Assembly (NCBI GenBank): GCA_022844345.1
Contig: JALHLU010000010.1
Coordinates: 56,341-120,340, forward strand
From: Hyphomonadaceae bacterium
GTDB taxonomy: Bacteria; Pseudomonadota; Alphaproteobacteria; Caulobacterales; Hyphomonadaceae
Direction of reading: 5' to 3'
DNA length: 64,000 nt
Shown here: positions 1-7,085 of the stretch, in pieces
How the letters are laid out: the number at the start of each line of letters is the position of its first letter
Position numbering within the stretch: the first letter of the stretch is position 1
Translations under genes and position numbers: made by a program
The notes under the pieces: generated by a model
What the model saw: only the letters and a program-made list of their open reading frames with translations
Told to the model about the DNA's origin: nothing
The model's database searches: none

Positions 1-1
1 G

Positions 2-463
2 ATTGCTGAGGCGCTGCTGAACAAGGATGGAAGGGGTCGGTTTAAAGCCTTTTCTGCCGGCTCATTTCCCAAGGGTGAGGTCAATTCAAATTCTCTCCGC
101 CTCCTATCGTCTTTGGGCCTGCCAACTGAGGACCTCCGCTCAAAATCTTGGGATGAGTTTGCCGAGCCGGGCGCGCCTCCGCTCGATTTCATCATAACGG
201 TTTGCGACAACGCCGCTGGGGAGGTGTGTCCGGTCTGGCCAGGCAAACCGGTGACAGCCCACTGGGGAATTCCTGACCCGGCATCAGTCGAGGGAACGGA
301 CGCTGAAGTCGCCGCGGCCTTTGCGACAGCTGCACGTCAACTCCGCACGCGTATTGACCTGTTCCTTGGTCTCCCGCTGGCCTCCATCGACCGCATGACG
401 ATTCAGAATCGACTGTGGGAGATTCAAGCAACGTCGAACAAGTCCGAGGCCGCGAATGACTGA
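2..463 (+). CDS. arsC: Arsenate reductase, LMW-phosphatase type (5' truncated)
   Basis: Cytoplasmic reductase of arsenate to arsenite, in the low-molecular-weight phosphotyrosine-phosphatase fold. The frame is open from the window edge, so the N-terminus with the catalytic P-loop cysteine lies outside. Visible landmarks are FSAGS near the start, RSKSWDEF, TVCDNAAGEVCP with a cysteine pair, and the AHWG..DP tail typical of thioredoxin-coupled bacterial ArsC. A TTG at 113 could be taken as a start, but the homology runs straight through it, so the gene is longer. It overlaps the downstream arsenite exporter by 8 bases (456-463), which indicates translational coupling and one ars operon. No ArsR of the arsenic-sensing type is visible next to it; it may lie upstream of the window. 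Confidence 0.9.
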   Translation: MAEALLNKDGRGRFKAFSAGSFPKGEVNSNSLRLLSSLGLPTEDLRSKSWDEFAEPGAPPLDFIITVCDNAAGEVCPVWPGKPVTAHWGIPDPASVEGTDAEVAAAFATAARQLRTRIDLFLGLPLASIDRMTIQNRLWEIQATSNKSEAAND

Positions 464-1556
464 TGCAGCGAAGCCAGCAATGTCCGTGTTCGAGCGGTAT
501 CTGACGCTATGGGTTACACTCGCAATCATCGCTGGCATAGCGCTCGGCCAATTGGTCCCAGACGTGTTTGCCGCCATAGCCTCGGCGGAGTTGGCTAAGG
601 TCAACCTGCCAGTCGCCGGCCTGATCTGGCTGATGATCATCCCGATGCTCATGAAAATCGATTTCCGCGCGCTCGGCGGTGTCGCGAAGCACTGGCGCGG
701 CATCGGTGTCACCTTGTTCGTGAACTGGGCCGTTAAGCCGTTCACGATGGCGCTGCTTGGCTGGTTGTTCATCGGCTGGCTTTTCCGTGACATGCTGCCT
801 GAGGCGCAGATTGACAGCTACATCGCCGGCCTCATCCTGCTGGGAGCCGCGCCGTGCACAGCGATGGTATTCGTGTGGAGTAACCTTACACGCGGCGAGC
901 CACATTTCACGCTGAGCCAGGTAGCGCTCAATGACGCGGTGATGATTGTCGCATTCGCGCCGATTGTGGGCCTGCTGCTCGGAATATCAGCCATCATCGT
1001 TCCATGGGATACGCTGCTGATCTCAGTCGGCCTCTACATTGTTGTCCCGGTCATTATCTCACAACTGGCGCGGATGGCGCTTCTCAAAGCGGGGCCGCTG
1101 GCGCTGGAACGGGCCCTTGCTCTCATCCAGCCTCTCTCGATCTTTGCGCTGCTCGCGACGCTCGTCCTTCTGTTTGCCTTCCAGGGAGAACAGATACTCG
1201 CGCAGCCACTGATCATCGGGCTGCTGGCTGTGCCAATCGCCCTCCAGACCTACTTCATCTTCGGCCTCGGATATCTCTTGAACCGCGTCACTGGCGAGGC
1301 GCATTGCATCGCTGGGCCGTCGGCTCTAATCGGCGCAAGCAATTTCTTCGAGCTCGCTGTGGCCGCCGCCATCAGTTTGTTCGGCCTGACATCTGGAGCC
1401 GCACTTGCGACGGTGGTGGGCGTACTGATCGAAGTTCCGGTTATGCTGACACTCGTGGCCATCGTGAACCGTTCCAAGGATTGGTACGAATCCGGTCGCA
1501 GTGTGCAACGGCAGACCGAAGCGCTCAATCGTTCGTCGACACCGGGCCAATCATGA
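456..1556 (+). CDS. acr3: ACR3-family arsenite efflux transporter
   Basis: Inner-membrane permease of 366 residues that exports arsenite produced by ArsC. About ten hydrophobic segments are visible. The conserved cysteine sits in GAAPCTAMVFVWS and the conserved glutamate in NFFELA, both hallmarks of ACR3 rather than ArsB. The start codon lies inside the end of arsC. The length matches ACR3 family members (350-370 residues). The last 25 residues are hydrophilic and variable. The gene converges on a minus-strand operon, with about 135 bases of sequence between them in which I see no gene. Confidence 0.93.
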   Translation: MTDAAKPAMSVFERYLTLWVTLAIIAGIALGQLVPDVFAAIASAELAKVNLPVAGLIWLMIIPMLMKIDFRALGGVAKHWRGIGVTLFVNWAVKPFTMALLGWLFIGWLFRDMLPEAQIDSYIAGLILLGAAPCTAMVFVWSNLTRGEPHFTLSQVALNDAVMIVAFAPIVGLLLGISAIIVPWDTLLISVGLYIVVPVIISQLARMALLKAGPLALERALALIQPLSIFALLATLVLLFAFQGEQILAQPLIIGLLAVPIALQTYFIFGLGYLLNRVTGEAHCIAGPSALIGASNFFELAVAAAISLFGLTSGAALATVVGVLIEVPVMLTLVAIVNRSKDWYESGRSVQRQTEALNRSSTPGQS

Positions 1557-1692
1557 CGCCTGCCATTCCGCTGTGTTGTGAACTCGGCCCGCTGCCAGGC
1601 AGAACAGCGAAAGGCCCGCTGGAGCGCGCGAAAGCGTACGCTGGACAGCCTCCAGGAACGCTTTGCGTAAGGCTCCTCACCTGAAGCGCAAG

Positions 1693-2556
1693 CTACAGTG
1701 CGTTCAGGGGGATTTTGAGGTATCTGGTTCCATTGTCCTCGGGCGGCGGGAACTCTCCCGCGCGCATGTTCACCTGGATCGATGGCAGGATAAGGCGCGG
1801 CATCCCAAGTTGCGCGTCGCGCGCCACTCGCATGGCGACAAACGCGTCTTCCGTTATGCCATCCCTGACGTGGATGTTACCGGCCCGCTCTGCGGCAACA
1901 GTCGTCTCCCAGACAAACTCCTCGCGGCCTGGCCCCTGGTAATCATGGCAGAGAAAGAGACGCGTCTCAGGCGGAAGCGAGAGGACCTTGCGGATCGACT
2001 GAAACAGAACGCGCGCATCGCCACCAGGGAAATCAGCACGAGCAGTCCCATAGTCCGGCATGAAGAGGGTATCGCCTACGAAGGCGGCGTCCCCCACGAT
2101 GTACGTCACACATGCAGGCGTATGGCCTGGGGTGTGCATCACCCGGACCTTCAGTTCGCCGATCGCAAACACCTCGCCATCCGTGAACTGGTGGTCGAAT
2201 TGCGAACCATCAAGCGCAAACTCGGCACCCTCATTGAACACCTTGCCGAAGACAGCCTGGACTGTCCGGATGTGCTCTCCAATACCGACCTTCCCGCCCA
2301 ACCGCTCCTTGAGGTAAGGAGCGGCAGACAGATGATCGGCATGTGCGTGAGTTTCAAGAACCCACTGCACCTTGAGGCCCCGTTCGCGAACGAGGGCGAC
2401 GACATCATCGGCATTCTTCGTGGACGTACGCCCAGCTGCGGGGTCGAAATCGAGGACCGGATCGACAATTGCACACTGCAGCGTGGCGGGGTCGATCACG
2501 ACGTGGGTCGCGGTGAAGGTTTCACGATCAAAAAAAGTCTTGATTTCGGGCTTCAT
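1693..2556 (-). CDS. Persulfide dioxygenase-like MBL-fold hydrolase
   Basis: Metallo-beta-lactamase-fold protein of 287 residues, close to ETHE1/Blh persulfide dioxygenases, which oxidise glutathione persulfide to sulfite. The metal motif THAHADHL is present, followed by HTPGHTPACV and VGDTLFMPDYG, the pattern of mononuclear-iron members. The start at 2556 (MKPEIKTFF) has a strong GGAGAG ribosome site. Longer frames upstream are only the antisense of the neighbouring gene. It overlaps the upstream exported protein by 4 bases (ATGA), so it is the last gene of a three-gene operon with a DsrE-like protein. A role in sulfane-sulfur detoxification fits the SQR, thioredoxin and rhodanese genes 10 kb away. 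The exact substrate is inferred. Confidence 0.8.
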   Translation of the reverse strand: MKPEIKTFFDRETFTATHVVIDPATLQCAIVDPVLDFDPAAGRTSTKNADDVVALVRERGLKVQWVLETHAHADHLSAAPYLKERLGGKVGIGEHIRTVQAVFGKVFNEGAEFALDGSQFDHQFTDGEVFAIGELKVRVMHTPGHTPACVTYIVGDAAFVGDTLFMPDYGTARADFPGGDARVLFQSIRKVLSLPPETRLFLCHDYQGPGREEFVWETTVAAERAGNIHVRDGITEDAFVAMRVARDAQLGMPRLILPSIQVNMRAGEFPPPEDNGTRYLKIPLNAL

Positions 2557-3551
2557 CGCAAGTCTCTCCAAATCTTGTCTGCCCCGTCCAGGCCCAAGCG
2601 CTGCTGTTGGTTGCGTTCGCCGTTCCAAGTTTCGCGCCCCTCCTGAACGCGCGCGCCAAGAAGCGTATTCGCAAGACTCATGTTTCCCTCGTGGCACGCG
2701 CTTTCGAACAGTGACTGCCCGGTGCGCACAAGCGGTAGCTCGACAAACAAGGGCTCGAGGAAAAGCACCGGATCATCGACCCGATAGCGATAGAGGATGA
2801 CATCAGGCGAGACCGGCACGAGCCATTCAGTGATTCTCGTATCCGGTGCGAGCGGAAAGCCGGCAGCACCAGGACCTGAAATTCGCCGGTTCGGGTCATC
2901 CGTCCGGAATCCGCTCGTCTCGATCACGAAAACGTCGCCCTCCCAACGCGAGACAGAATTGCCCGCCCACGAGCCAGACCCTCTGCCAGGCTTGTGATTG
3001 ACGTGCGGCAGGATCCTCGGGGGATCCATACCTTCCTTGTGGATCACCGTGTGGTCGGACGTCTGGATGATCTGGAAGAACATCTCCCCCGACATCACGC
3101 GATAAGGCGCCCTGCCTGCGTCTGCGATGCATCGTTCATTCACGGGACGCGCCTCGGGACCGTCAAACCCATCTGGACGCTGTTGCAATCTCGCCTCGCC
3201 CGCTGGCGTCAGAGCAAGTCGCCCGTCTCGCGGGGCCACAATCGCGGATGTGCGCCGCTCGCCATTGACCACAGCGAGACTTTCGCCGTCGGGCTGGGAC
3301 GTGCCCGGATCAAAGCGCTCCGCAGCAAGACGCTGCTGCATGACCATTTCGATCAAAGCCTGTTCTTCCTCAGCGCTTACGTAAGGCGCAGTGACGCCGA
3401 GAGGCCTCGCAAAGGGGGTCAGCGTCCGCATGGTCCATCGTCCCTGCAGATCTGGATGGCCGCTCGCCGTGCGCGGCATGACATCTTGAGCGGCGCTGTA
3501 TGGCGCGCCAAAAGCCGCGCAGACGGCCAGCAGGATGATTTTCCTAGGCAT
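2553..3551 (-). CDS. Exported protein of unknown function
   Basis: 332-residue protein with an N-terminal signal peptide (MPRKIILLAVCAAFGA, probable cleavage after SAA). It carries the SGHPDLQGRW motif seen in a group of exported alphaproteobacterial and acidobacterial proteins of unknown function, and a C-terminal half rich in Trp, Tyr and charged residues that suggests a periplasmic beta-rich fold. An earlier ATG at 3593 forms a TGATG overlap with the stop of the upstream DsrE-like gene and would add 14 residues ahead of the signal peptide. I prefer 3551 because the signal sequence then has a normal n-region. It sits between a DsrE-like protein and a persulfide-dioxygenase-like enzyme with overlapping ends, so a sulfur-related periplasmic role is possible but unproven. 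Confidence 0.7.
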   Translation of the reverse strand: MPRKIILLAVCAAFGAPYSAAQDVMPRTASGHPDLQGRWTMRTLTPFARPLGVTAPYVSAEEEQALIEMVMQQRLAAERFDPGTSQPDGESLAVVNGERRTSAIVAPRDGRLALTPAGEARLQQRPDGFDGPEARPVNERCIADAGRAPYRVMSGEMFFQIIQTSDHTVIHKEGMDPPRILPHVNHKPGRGSGSWAGNSVSRWEGDVFVIETSGFRTDDPNRRISGPGAAGFPLAPDTRITEWLVPVSPDVILYRYRVDDPVLFLEPLFVELPLVRTGQSLFESACHEGNMSLANTLLGARVQEGRETWNGERNQQQRLGLDGADKIWRDLR

Positions 3552-3592
3552 GACAGCCGCGCTCCGGGCGTTGCAACAGACCAATCGCTCCA

Positions 3593-4090
3593 TCACGGAT
3601 GAATGTAGGCAAACCCCATCCCCTGCAACCGGGCGAGCTCAGCCACACCGCTGGGCACAATGTCATCTTGCGTGATCCCGTGAACGTCATCGATCGTGAG
3701 ATTCAACGCACGCATCGTGTTGCTGCACACAAGCAGGCGTACACCTTTGGCGAGCGCTGCATCGATTGCCTTTGCCAGTTCCGGGTCGGCTTTGGCCAGC
3801 TGGAACACCTTCACACCGCCGGAAAAACTCACAAGCCGGATTTCGACTTCTCCCTCGGTCGCGGTTAGGTGCGCGCCGATATTGCGGAGCACACGAAGGA
3901 AATAGGCACGATCATCCGGAAGGCCGCCCGAGTTCTGGTAAACGACCTTCTGGAACTGATAGTAGCTGTCACTTGCGGGTGCAGCTGCGGTGGCGGCCCT
4001 GCTATCTGTCTCGCTCACTACATGAACGCAACCCGGGGCCAGAACCGCCACGGCGGCGACAGACACGAGCAGACGCGAGAATGGCGGCAT
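3593..4090 (-). CDS. Exported DsrE-like protein
   Basis: 165 residues with an N-terminal hydrophobic segment ending near LAPGC, which could be a poor lipobox or an ordinary signal peptide. The rest matches the DsrE/DsrF-like fold: a core with FLRVLRNIGAHL, VEIRLVSFSGGV, and a cysteine in RLLVCSNTMRA at the position where DsrE-like sulfur carriers have theirs. Known family members move persulfide sulfur between proteins, but the exported ones are poorly characterised. It is the first gene of an overlapping minus-strand operon that continues with an exported unknown and a persulfide-dioxygenase-like enzyme. The role as a periplasmic sulfur carrier is inferred. Confidence 0.72.
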   Translation of the reverse strand: MPPFSRLLVSVAAVAVLAPGCVHVVSETDSRAATAAAPASDSYYQFQKVVYQNSGGLPDDRAYFLRVLRNIGAHLTATEGEVEIRLVSFSGGVKVFQLAKADPELAKAIDAALAKGVRLLVCSNTMRALNLTIDDVHGITQDDIVPSGVAELARLQGMGFAYIHP

Positions 4091-4292
4091 CGGCGGTTAT
4101 CCTTCCAGGCCTGCGGCGCTAGATGCGCTGTGGACAAGGCTGCAGCCTACGCCGCGCACACCAGATTTGTGAAGCGGCCCTTCAGACGTCAAACGACGCT
4201 GGCGGGTGCGCGCGACACAAAACACGACCAACCTTTACACGCGCACCAGAACAGCTTCTATTTGTTTTCGCTAATATTCGAAAGGGTGCCTG

Positions 4293-5111
4293 ATGATCGC
4301 AAGGCTGGCCGACCTCGGGCGCAGGCTTATCCAGAGGCCCCTGATCAAATTCCCGCTATTCATCCTCCTGGCCGGCAGCCTTTTGGCGACTGCTCCCGCT
4401 CAGGCGGAGCCGACCGAGATCGTGATCCGCGCGATCAGTCGCGACGCAAAGTTCATTGGCGACAGCATGGGAGGGGTCAGGATCATCCTGCGTGACGCAG
4501 AAAGTGGCGAGGTTCTGGCCGAGGGCGCAACTGCTGGCGGTACAGGCGACACCAAGCGTCTTATGGAAACGGCCAAGCGCCGGGAACCGCTCACAACACC
4601 AGACGCTGCCGCATTTCGTGCGACCATCGACATAGACCAACCGAGACTGGTGGAGCTGGAGGCATATGGCCCGCTCGGCCAGCTGCAGTCCGCCATTAGG
4701 GTCACCTCGCAGCAGTGGGTCCTGCCGGGGCGGCACATTCGCGAAGGCAATGGCTGGATGGTCGAGATGCCTGGATTCGCAGTCGATATCCTCGAACCTG
4801 CAGCCGCAAGCACGGCGAGGTTGGCCAATGGTCCGGTAAAGCTGAAGGCAAATGTCGTGATGATGTGTGGCTGCCCCACGAGTCCGAACGGCATGTGGGA
4901 TGCCAATCGCTACCAGATAACAGCCGACATTTACCGCGCCGGCCAACGCATCGCCGAGCTGCCCTTGGCCTACAGCGGAACCACAAGTCAGTACGAGCTT
5001 TCCTTCACACCAGACAGCGCCGGCCTCTACACAGTCACGCTGCAAGCCTTTGATGCCAGCACGGGCAATACCGGCGTCGACAAGACCTCATTCACAGTAA
5101 CGGCGAACTAG
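4293..5111 (+). CDS. Secreted protein with CGC motif, unknown function
   Basis: 272 residues with a long n-region and a clear signal peptide ending APAQA near residue 38. The mature part has two beta-rich halves: the first with repeated acidic stretches and VIRAISRDAKFIGDSMGG, the second resembling an immunoglobulin-like fold (YELSFTPDSAGLYTVTLQAFD). A CGCP motif follows VVMM in the middle and could bind metal or form a disulfide. An AAAGGG ribosome site precedes the ATG. It lies 54 bases ahead of a heme lipoprotein gene on the same strand, so the two are probably co-transcribed. I do not recognise the family. Confidence 0.65.
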   Translation: MIARLADLGRRLIQRPLIKFPLFILLAGSLLATAPAQAEPTEIVIRAISRDAKFIGDSMGGVRIILRDAESGEVLAEGATAGGTGDTKRLMETAKRREPLTTPDAAAFRATIDIDQPRLVELEAYGPLGQLQSAIRVTSQQWVLPGRHIREGNGWMVEMPGFAVDILEPAAASTARLANGPVKLKANVVMMCGCPTSPNGMWDANRYQITADIYRAGQRIAELPLAYSGTTSQYELSFTPDSAGLYTVTLQAFDASTGNTGVDKTSFTVTAN

Positions 5112-5165
5112 GGCGCTGAACCCTATCGCTGGCGTCGCACGCACCCCTTTTGAGACGGCATCAAG

Positions 5166-5735
5166 ATGATCAGGCTCGTTATATGCGCGGTCTTCCTGGC
5201 GTCACTCGCCGGGTGCACGACGCCAGAATTCGATCAGGACGAGATTGATCTTGCCTCGCAGAAGGCCAGTGCAGCAGCAGACCTGCTTCTTCAGAAGCTT
5301 ACCGGAGAACTTGCCAACGCAATGGCGAATGGCGGACCGGCCGCTGCCGTTCTCGTTTGCAAGGACCGGGCTCCGGCAATTGCCGCAGAGATCGAGGCAA
5401 CGTCAGGCGTGGACATCGAACGTACGGCGCTCCGCATACGAAATCCCGACAATGCCGCTGACGAGTGGGAAACAGAAGTAATGGAGTCTTTTGCAGCGCG
5501 GCGAAAAGCCGGCGAAGAATGGAGCACCATGTCTGCCACCGTCGTGGACGGCAGGCGACTTCGCTGGATGCGGCCGATCCCGCTTGCCCCCCTGTGCGCG
5601 ACCTGCCATGGCGAAGCTTCGGCCATCGCGCCCGAAACCCGCAAAGCGCTTCTAGATTTCTATCCTGCCGATCAGGCGGTGGGCTTCAGTCCAGGCGACC
5701 TTCGCGGCGCCTTCACGGCACGCGCGCCAATGTGA
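5166..5735 (+). CDS. DUF3365-type c-heme lipoprotein
   Basis: 189-residue lipoprotein: lipobox LAGC with the lipidated cysteine at residue 17. It belongs to the Tll0287-like/DUF3365 family, shown by the KDRAPAIAAEI helix region, the IRNPDNAADEWE motif, and the C-terminal CATCH heme-c attachment site at residues 144-148. These are periplasmic heme proteins proposed to sense or carry electrons. It follows the secreted CGC protein and precedes a small unknown and an Fnr-type regulator, which suggests a redox-linked envelope function. The donor or acceptor is unknown. Confidence 0.78.
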   Translation: MIRLVICAVFLASLAGCTTPEFDQDEIDLASQKASAAADLLLQKLTGELANAMANGGPAAAVLVCKDRAPAIAAEIEATSGVDIERTALRIRNPDNAADEWETEVMESFAARRKAGEEWSTMSATVVDGRRLRWMRPIPLAPLCATCHGEASAIAPETRKALLDFYPADQAVGFSPGDLRGAFTARAPM

Positions 5736-5915
5736 AGGACATCAGACTGCGTCAGGCCGCCAACCAGGCCACACCTCACAACAAGCGCTGACTCTCGAGC
5801 CGCAGCGACCGCTGCCCTGTTATTAGATAATGCACTGTCGAGCACCTGACGTTCAGCTCGGCTCATCTGGTGAGCCGGATATCGCACGGCCATTGCGCCG
5901 TAGTGGCGTGAGTGC

Positions 5916-6266
5916 ATGGGATTGAGAAACGAAAGATGGTCTCCGGCCGTCCTCTTGCACCATCATGATGAGGGCATTGCGATGCTCGAACGGGTATACG
6001 CACGCCACAAGCACTACACATTGGTCCGTTCACTGATGATTGCGTTTTTCCACGGAGGGTCCCAGACCCACGGGCTATGGAACGCCGACTTCCGGCCGAT
6101 GCAATCGCCCATGCCAGTGATCGCGCTACGTTACCTGATCGAGCAGGACGCCGCTTTCGCTTTCAAACACAAATTGATGACGGGGCCTTACTTGCTTCGC
6201 TTTGGTCCGGCCGGCGCAAGGCGGCTCGCGGACCATTGGCGGCGGCGAAAGCTTGAAGCCGTTTGA
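5916..6266 (+). CDS. Small hypothetical protein
   Basis: 116 residues if read from the ATG at 5916. An ATG at 5982 (MLERVYARHK) has a better ribosome site (GAGGG, 8 bases upstream) and would give 94 residues. The protein is rich in His, Arg and aromatic residues, with one moderately hydrophobic stretch around VRSLMIAFFHGG and a basic C-terminus (RRRKLEAV). It has no motif I recognise. It ends 33 bases before the Fnr-like regulator and is on the same strand, so the two may be co-transcribed. Confidence 0.5.
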   Translation: MGLRNERWSPAVLLHHHDEGIAMLERVYARHKHYTLVRSLMIAFFHGGSQTHGLWNADFRPMQSPMPVIALRYLIEQDAAFAFKHKLMTGPYLLRFGPAGARRLADHWRRRKLEAV

Positions 6267-6299
6267 AAGTCGCAGAAGCCAGCCAACCTCATCGTAGCT

Positions 6300-6998
6300 A
6301 TGTCCGCCCAGACTGCCAATTGTTCGGCCTGCCCGGTGCGTGGGACGTGCCTTCCCTTCAACCTCGGCCTTGCCGGTGACACTAATCCATTGGCGCCGCG
6401 CCGCACGATCGAGCGGTCGTCTTGCGAACTAGTACTTGAAAATGGCGGGCTTGCAGGCATTGTCGTCGTCAGAGTGGGTTGGTCTGCTCGCTACGTTATG
6501 TTTCCCGACGGACGCCGGCAAATCGTCGATATCGCCCTGCCCGGCGGGTTCATCGGATGCAGCGAGATCGCGGGGATGCCCGAATCCCTGCCGATGGTTG
6601 CACTGTCAGAGGTCGAGGCCTGCGTATTCGACCGGGCATCGTTCATGTCGGCCGTGATGACCTCGCCACAAATTATCATGGAGGTCATGTCGGCGTGTGG
6701 CGCCAAGAGTGTGCGACTCAGGAATCTCCTCGCCGCGATGGGCCAGCAGTCCGGCGCTCCACGAGTGGCCGCCTTTCTCGCGGACCTGCACCGCCGACTC
6801 GACGCCATAGGCCAAGTGAACAACCTGGAGATGCCCTATCCTCTTCGTCAACAGGATCTGGCTGACACGCTCGGAATGACACAGGTTCACGTGAGCCGCA
6901 CCTTGCGTGGGCTGGCCGAAGACAAGGTGCTTGCGATCCAGGGCAAAACGCTCCGTATCCTGAACCTCGAGAAACTCGAACGTCTCGCCAAGGCTTGA
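6300..6998 (+). CDS. Crp/Fnr-family regulator with four cysteines
   Basis: 232-residue transcription factor. The N-terminus has C8-x2-C11-x5-C17, the same spacing as the iron-sulfur ligands of FNR, and a fourth cysteine at C87 in GGFIGCSE, equivalent to FNR Cys122. This supports a [4Fe-4S] oxygen- or redox-sensing domain. A cyclic-nucleotide-binding-type barrel follows (30-120), then a dimer helix and a winged helix at about 182-222. In the recognition helix (QVHVSR) serine and arginine are kept, but the FNR glutamate that reads the TTGAT half-site is replaced by valine, so the DNA target may differ. It lies beside heme and sulfur genes and converges on the RND pump operon. Confidence 0.85.
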   Translation: MSAQTANCSACPVRGTCLPFNLGLAGDTNPLAPRRTIERSSCELVLENGGLAGIVVVRVGWSARYVMFPDGRRQIVDIALPGGFIGCSEIAGMPESLPMVALSEVEACVFDRASFMSAVMTSPQIIMEVMSACGAKSVRLRNLLAAMGQQSGAPRVAAFLADLHRRLDAIGQVNNLEMPYPLRQQDLADTLGMTQVHVSRTLRGLAEDKVLAIQGKTLRILNLEKLERLAKA

Positions 6999-7085
6999 TC
7001 CATCGAACCAGCGGCGGGCAATTGCCACCCGCCCTCTCAGAGTACAGCCTCGGCGCTCAACGCCGTCTAGCAGACTTGTCGCTCA

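Noticed and set aside
244..257. AACCGGTGACA inside arsC as a further pectin operator
   Set aside because: It lies in coding sequence and its right arm differs from GTGTCA.
1663..2646. Plus-strand open frame of 327 codons
   Set aside because: Antisense of the persulfide dioxygenase-like gene, with no recognisable motif.
5860..5878. Hairpin CGGCTCA-TCTGG-TGAGCCG as a terminator
   Set aside because: No T-run follows, and the downstream gene is on the same strand; kept only as a possible mRNA structure.
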